A program made the position numbers and the translations under genes. Shown piece after piece: positions 58,915-64,000 of a stretch of DNA of 64,000 nucleotides (position 1 is the first letter of the stretch; every line of letters begins with the position of its first letter). Source of the DNA: Candidatus Zymogenaceae bacterium (GTDB lineage: Bacteria; Desulfobacterota; Zymogenia; Zymogenales; Zymogenaceae). The notes under the pieces were generated by a model. That model did not search any database. It was not told where the DNA came from and was given only the letters and a program-made list of their open reading frames with translations. The stretch lies in the NCBI GenBank assembly GCA_016933535.1, contig JAFGAS010000052.1, positions 88,757 through 152,756 of the forward strand, read 5' to 3'.

Positions 58915-60444
58915 TTACGTGTCAAACCGTTTTTTTAGCTGGGTCTTTACTATCTTGCCCGATACGTTTCTCGGGAAATCCTCAACAAAAAAGACCTTCT
59001 TGGGGAGCTTGAAAGCGGCGATCTTATCGGAAATCTTGTCGATAAGCTCCTGCTCGGACAAGGAGGCCCCCTCCTTGAGGGAGACGAACGCAGCCACCAC
59101 CTGGCCCCGACGGGGATCGGGCATACCCACGGCCGCCGCCTCCTTGACCGCCGGGACCGACTGAATCGCCCGTTCCACTTCCGCGGGATAGATATTTTCT
59201 CCGGAGCTGATGATCAGCTCCACCTTCCTGCCCACGATATAGAGAAATCCTTCCTCGTCCTTCCTGCCCATGTCGCCGGTGTGAAACCAGCCGTCCCGGA
59301 CGGCCTTTGCCGTTTCCTCGGGTTTGTTCCAGTAGCCGAGAAAGACGTTGGGGCCCCTGACGATGATCTCGCCAACCTCACCGGGCGTTACGTCGTTTTT
59401 CTCGCCGTCGACTATGCGCATGATGACGTGAAACTCCTCCTTGCCGACTGAACCGGCCTTTCTGATCGAATCGTCTATGGGAAGCGAGCTGAGCCGCCCG
59501 GTCTCGGTCAGGCCGTAACCCTGTGCGAACTTGATTCCCTTTTCGTCCTGGTATTTCCTGATGAGCGGCACGGGAATGGGCGCGCCGCCGGCGATAAAGT
59601 AGCGGACGTGAGAAAAATCGGCGGTCTCCCATTCGGCGGCCTCGGCCATCATCTGGTACATAACGGGTACCGCGAACATATAATTGATCTTCTCGGCGGC
59701 AATCAGCTTGATGATCTCAGACGCGTTGAAAAACCGTTTCAGGACCAGGGACCCCCCCGCGTAGATGACCGGGTTTGCCGCCGCAGACAGGGCCCCGATG
59801 TGAAAGAGGGGTGCGGTGACCAGAGAGGTAAAGGTCCTGTTGACGCCGTAACCGAGGAGGTTGTGGATGGCGTGAAAGGTGATGTTGGTATGGCTGATCA
59901 TGACGCCCTTGGGATTGCCCGTGGTCCCGGAGGTATACATGATGACGAGGGGATCGTCGCCCTCGATATCCCGCGGGGGCGCGGGTTCCCGGTCGGGTTG
60001 ACCGGAGACGAAATCCGAAAAGGAGGCGTCCCGTCCGGGTTGGTTTCCCCCCAGTCCGAAGATAAAGGGGATGACGGCCTCTGTCTTCTTGACCTCGGCG
60101 ATCTTTTCGGCAAAATCGGAGGAATAAACGAGGACCTTCGGCGCGCAATCGGCAAAGATATAGGCAAGCTCGGGCACGGCCAGCCTGAAATTGACCGGCA
60201 CCATGATCGCCCCGATCTTTGCACAGGCGAAGTAGATCTCGAGAAACTCCGAGGAGTTGAGCATGACTACCGAGATTCGGTCCCCCGGGACGGTTCCCAG
60301 GGACATGAGCGCGTGGGCCGTCTGATTGACCCGTTCGTTGAACTGCCGGTTGTTGTACCGGCGGTCGACGCGCTCGCTTTCCTTAAGAAACGGGCCGTCC
60401 GGATCGGTCAGGGCCCGCTTATAGACCCATTCTCCAACATTCAT
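58915..60444 (-). CDS. AMP-dependent acyl-CoA synthetase (paralog 2)
   Basis: MYTSGTTGNPKGVMISH; GWFHTGDMGRKDEEGFLYIVGRKVELI; RNVSGKIVKTQLK; collinear with paralog 1. Confidence 0.92.
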   Translation of the reverse strand: MNVGEWVYKRALTDPDGPFLKESERVDRRYNNRQFNERVNQTAHALMSLGTVPGDRISVVMLNSSEFLEIYFACAKIGAIMVPVNFRLAVPELAYIFADCAPKVLVYSSDFAEKIAEVKKTEAVIPFIFGLGGNQPGRDASFSDFVSGQPDREPAPPRDIEGDDPLVIMYTSGTTGNPKGVMISHTNITFHAIHNLLGYGVNRTFTSLVTAPLFHIGALSAAANPVIYAGGSLVLKRFFNASEIIKLIAAEKINYMFAVPVMYQMMAEAAEWETADFSHVRYFIAGGAPIPVPLIRKYQDEKGIKFAQGYGLTETGRLSSLPIDDSIRKAGSVGKEEFHVIMRIVDGEKNDVTPGEVGEIIVRGPNVFLGYWNKPEETAKAVRDGWFHTGDMGRKDEEGFLYIVGRKVELIISSGENIYPAEVERAIQSVPAVKEAAAVGMPDPRRGQVVAAFVSLKEGASLSEQELIDKISDKIAAFKLPKKVFFVEDFPRNVSGKIVKTQLKKRFDT

Positions 60445-60663
60445 GGTACGAAAATTCCTTTCCTGGATAAGACGCGTAGGGTCGATAACGGCCCTGCAAA
60501 AAGGGCCGACAAACATTCCGCTGGTTGCCTCTCCTGTCGACCGTTACGGTCCGTTTGGGCGGATACGTGAACAGTATAGTGATATCGGGGGGGGTTGTCA
60601 ATCACCATTACGGCTCTATCGGCCCGGATCGGCAGGGCGGGGTGCATGTGACGTTATCGGCCC

Positions 60664-61884
60664 TCAGGGGGTCTTGAAGACGAGGGCCACAAACGTTCCT
60701 CCGGACGATACGCCGCATAAAAGGGCATTTGCAATCGGGGTCTCTCTTTTTTGGGTAACGAAATTAAGGGGGGAGATGGGGTCGTTCAGTCCAACGACCG
60801 GGGGGATAATCCCGCCTTTGATGGAGGCCGCCAGCGCGGCCGCTCGTATACCGCCCCCCGCACCGAAGAGCTCACCGATAGCACCCTTTATCGAAGAGAC
60901 CGAAACGCCGTCTGCGCCGGTGCCGAAGACGGAGGCGATCGCGGCGGTCTCCAGAGCATCCAGCCGCATTCCTCCGTTGGCGGTTCCCGAGATATAGTCG
61001 ATATCCCCGGGGGAAAGCACGGCCGATTCCAGGGCGCGCCGGATGGCCAGGACGTATCCCCTCGGGTCGGCCGGGAAATCGGACGGCGGGGCGGGCGACG
61101 AGCTCATTCCGAAACCCGACACCTCGGCGTAGACCTCGGCCCCCCGGGCCTCGGCGTGCTCCGATGATTCGAGGCAGATAATCCCGGCTCCTTCGCCGAC
61201 CACCGGACCGCTTCTTTTTAGGTCGTAGGGCCGTGCGTCCTCCGGCCGGCCGGCAGCCGGCGAAAGGGCATTAAACCGTGTCAGCACCTCAAAGAGGAGC
61301 GGAGATATGATATCGACTCCGCCGGCGAACATGATGTCGGCTACGCCCGCCCTGATTTGATCGAACGCGTAGCCGATGGCCGTTTCCGCCGAGGACTCCT
61401 TGTGGTTTATCGTGGAATTGAATCCCCGAAAACCGAGCTCGATGGAGGCGTGACCCGCCGGCGCGTTCATAACGGTGTTGGGCACATGGAGCGGGTTGAA
61501 CAGCATCGGTCCGTCGGAAAAGAGGGTTCGGGCAAACATGATGGAAATATCGGTGGAGCCGAACGAGGTGCCCAGGATGATGCCGATCCGGTCACGGTTG
61601 GTCGGGTCGATGACGATCTTTGCATCGTCGGCGGCAAGCCTCGTCGCGGCAACGGCCGTCCGGGAGAGGTCGTCCATCTTGCGGATGCCTTTGGGATTGA
61701 TGATTTCCTTCGGATTGAAATCCGAAAGCAACGCGCCCTTATGGGACGACAGCGCACAAGTATCGAACCTGGTAATATCCCGTATGCCCGAGTCGCCGGC
61801 AAACAGCCGATCCACGAACGACCGGATCCCCACCCCGAGACACGAGACAACCCCCGCCCCGGTAATTACCACACGCCTACTCAT
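60664..61884 (-). CDS. Catalytically degenerate beta-ketoacyl synthase-like protein (chain-length-factor-like)
   Basis: KAS fold (MSRRVVITGAGVVSCLG, NAPAGHASIELGFRG) but active-site Cys and both His replaced. Confidence 0.85.
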   Translation of the reverse strand: MSRRVVITGAGVVSCLGVGIRSFVDRLFAGDSGIRDITRFDTCALSSHKGALLSDFNPKEIINPKGIRKMDDLSRTAVAATRLAADDAKIVIDPTNRDRIGIILGTSFGSTDISIMFARTLFSDGPMLFNPLHVPNTVMNAPAGHASIELGFRGFNSTINHKESSAETAIGYAFDQIRAGVADIMFAGGVDIISPLLFEVLTRFNALSPAAGRPEDARPYDLKRSGPVVGEGAGIICLESSEHAEARGAEVYAEVSGFGMSSSPAPPSDFPADPRGYVLAIRRALESAVLSPGDIDYISGTANGGMRLDALETAAIASVFGTGADGVSVSSIKGAIGELFGAGGGIRAAALAASIKGGIIPPVVGLNDPISPLNFVTQKRETPIANALLCGVSSGGTFVALVFKTP

Positions 61885-63124
61885 GAACGATCCCCTTTTC
61901 GGTGTATCTTCCGTAGATGACAGAGGTGTTATTGCCGCCGAAGGCAAACGAGTTGGAAAGCACGATGGATAGCTGTTTCCTTCTGGATCGGCCGGGTACG
62001 TAGTCGAGGTCGCACTCCGGATCGGGCTTTGAGAGGTGAATGGTCGGCGGGATAAAGCCATTGATTATAGCAAGAATACAGGCGATCCCTTCCAGCGCCC
62101 CCGCGGCTCCCAGGGTGTGGGCGATCATCGACTTGGTCGACGAGACCGGTATGTCATAGGCCCGCTTTTCAAACAGCGTCTTGATTCCCCGGGTCTCGGC
62201 CGCGTCGTTGGTGGGGGTGGCGGTGCCGTGGGCGTTGATATACTCTATTTGTTCCTTGGCCACCCCGGCGTCCAAGAGCGCCGCCTCCATCGCCCTGATC
62301 GATCCGGACGCCTCCGGATCGGGGGAGGTCATGTGGTGAGAGTCGCAGGTCACGCCGTATCCGAGGACTTCGCCGAGGATCCGGGCCCCCCGGGCCGATG
62401 AGTGGGCGAGAGACTCCAGGATGAATATCCCCGCCCCTTCCCCGAGGGAGAGGCCCTGCCGGTCTTTATCGAAGGGTTTGCAGTATTCAGGGTCAACCGA
62501 GCGCAGCGAATTGAAGGCGCCGTATATAATTCGGGAGAGCGGCTCGGTGCCCCCGGCGATCATAATGTCGGCCCTCCCGCTCTTGATCTGGTCAGCGGCA
62601 AAACCAACGGCCGTGGCGCCGGAGGAGCAGGCGGTCATGAAGGTGGTCTTGGGCCCGAAAAGGCCGAGGCCCGATGCGATATGATCGCCCGACGAGGCGC
62701 AGAAGAGCGACGAGAGCGGCGAAAAACGGGTTCCTTCTCTTCCTTTTTTCACGTACGATTCGAAGAACGTCTCCCCCTCGAACATCCCCCCGGCGCCCCC
62801 GCCGATTGAGATGCCGGTCGTATCGCAGAGGGATTCGGGAAACGGGAAGAGCCCGGCCTGTTCGAGGGCCTGGACGGCGGCCGCCATTGCCAGGAGATCG
62901 GAACGGGACATACGCTTGAGCGTAAAAGACGAAGGGATCATTTCGTGTGGATAAAAATCCCTGACTTCCCCCCCGGTTTTTGTTCGATGGGCGGAGGTGT
63001 CGAAGATCGTGATGGGGCCGATTCCACACACGCCGTTTTCCAGGGCACCGGCATATTCGTCGGGATTCTTTGCTATTGCGTTTACTGTCCCCATTCCCGT
63101 GATGACGACCCGGTTTCGTTTCAT
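61877..63124 (-). CDS. Beta-ketoacyl-ACP synthase II-like (FabF/KSalpha-like)
   Basis: MKRNRVVITGMGTVNAIAKN; TACSSGATA active Cys; NAHGTATPTND; KSMIAHTLGAAGA. Confidence 0.92.
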   Translation of the reverse strand: MKRNRVVITGMGTVNAIAKNPDEYAGALENGVCGIGPITIFDTSAHRTKTGGEVRDFYPHEMIPSSFTLKRMSRSDLLAMAAAVQALEQAGLFPFPESLCDTTGISIGGGAGGMFEGETFFESYVKKGREGTRFSPLSSLFCASSGDHIASGLGLFGPKTTFMTACSSGATAVGFAADQIKSGRADIMIAGGTEPLSRIIYGAFNSLRSVDPEYCKPFDKDRQGLSLGEGAGIFILESLAHSSARGARILGEVLGYGVTCDSHHMTSPDPEASGSIRAMEAALLDAGVAKEQIEYINAHGTATPTNDAAETRGIKTLFEKRAYDIPVSSTKSMIAHTLGAAGALEGIACILAIINGFIPPTIHLSKPDPECDLDYVPGRSRRKQLSIVLSNSFAFGGNNTSVIYGRYTEKGIVHE

Positions 63125-63534
63125 GGCGCACCGATTCAGATAGTATTTTTTAAGTGTATCAATAATAGTCTATTATTTCAACGAAAAATATGAGTGATAT
63201 CACTATAACGCGATTTATGTGGAATGAACGGAGAGGAAGAAAATCGGGTTTCGGCTAATGGTGGAACATTTGGATTAAGAGGACATCGGGTCGCTGTCCG
63301 TCCGTATAATCACCGGCGGTTTGGGTGCTATCGTCGGTCGCCGGATTGTTGCGGGAGCGGGGATTCATATCGCGCGTCCCTATTGACGAGGGGAGTTTGT
63401 AAATAGTAGTCCGTAATGATACCGGCGGTTCGCGGGAATAATCGAGGCCGATAAGTGACCGATATAACGGTGTATTTAGGCTGTGTTCGGGAGACCTCCA
63501 AATAAGTACATCGCACAATAATCCCATATTTTCC

Positions 63535-63563
63535 TTGACATCTCCTGCATAAAGGGATATTCT
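63535..63563 (+). promoter_or_regulatory. Upstream rRNA promoter (P1)
   Basis: TTGACA-N17-TATTCT. Confidence 0.6.
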
Positions 63564-63694
63564 TAAAAATGTGCCGAAAGAAAGGCGGGGGAGGATTGAT
63601 TGTCGTTATTATGCGGCAGGTTGTCGGGATTGGAAGGGAAATGTTGGGAAGGGGATCGGGGGCACAAAAAAAATTGAATAAGGTGATTATTCTC

Positions 63695-63723
63695 TTGACA
63701 AAGGAATTATAGATCACTATAAT
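63695..63723 (+). promoter_or_regulatory. rRNA operon promoter (P2), consensus
   Basis: TTGACA-N17-TATAAT. Confidence 0.8.
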
Positions 63724-63865
63724 CGAAAAATTGTGAAAATGAGAAGCCTGATGTGGCTTTCTTTTGGGTCTTTGAGAACTGAATAGTGGGGATGGGAGCT
63801 TGTGGCGCACTATCGTCTTTTCTTTGTTAAAATGCAAGGCGGTTTTTCCGCTTTGGAACCAATTA

Positions 63866-64000
<135 letters not shown>

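Overview
This 64 kb window is GC-rich bacterial chromosome with about 55 supportable protein genes. It also holds one tRNA-Leu(CAG) and the first ~135 nt of a 16S rRNA gene at the right edge, preceded by tandem near-consensus promoters. The gene content (desulfoferrodoxin, rubredoxin, ferritins, minimal SufCB, many FMN reductase/EFR1-type proteins, acyl-CoA ligases) suggests an anaerobe, perhaps deltaproteobacteria-like; this is inference only. The most notable region is an ~11 kb redox, iron-sulfur and thiol island at about 27.2-38.1 kb. It encodes an HMA metallochaperone, a two-gene SufC-SufB system, an FeS-flavoprotein/ArsC fusion, rubredoxin, a glutaredoxin with an in-frame UGA at the catalytic Cys (predicted selenoprotein, UPYC) and a SECIS-like hairpin, a glutaredoxin-thioredoxin reductase fusion, Tpx behind a Fur/PerR-like operator, a Rieske protein, desulfoferrodoxin, ferritins and peroxiredoxins. 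The second area of interest is a frameshifted inverse-autotransporter/beta-helix gene with a degraded 3' remnant of a paralog and matching terminator upstream. The third is a ketosynthase paired with a ketosynthase-like partner that has lost all three catalytic residues, next to tandem acyl-CoA ligases. Other points are a Cam-type gamma-carbonic anhydrase downstream of a dyad/promoter/terminator module, an archaeal-type PEP carboxylase, and a cluster of short palindromes at 56.9-57.36 kb. All calls are from reading the sequence and ORF translations; no database search was run.
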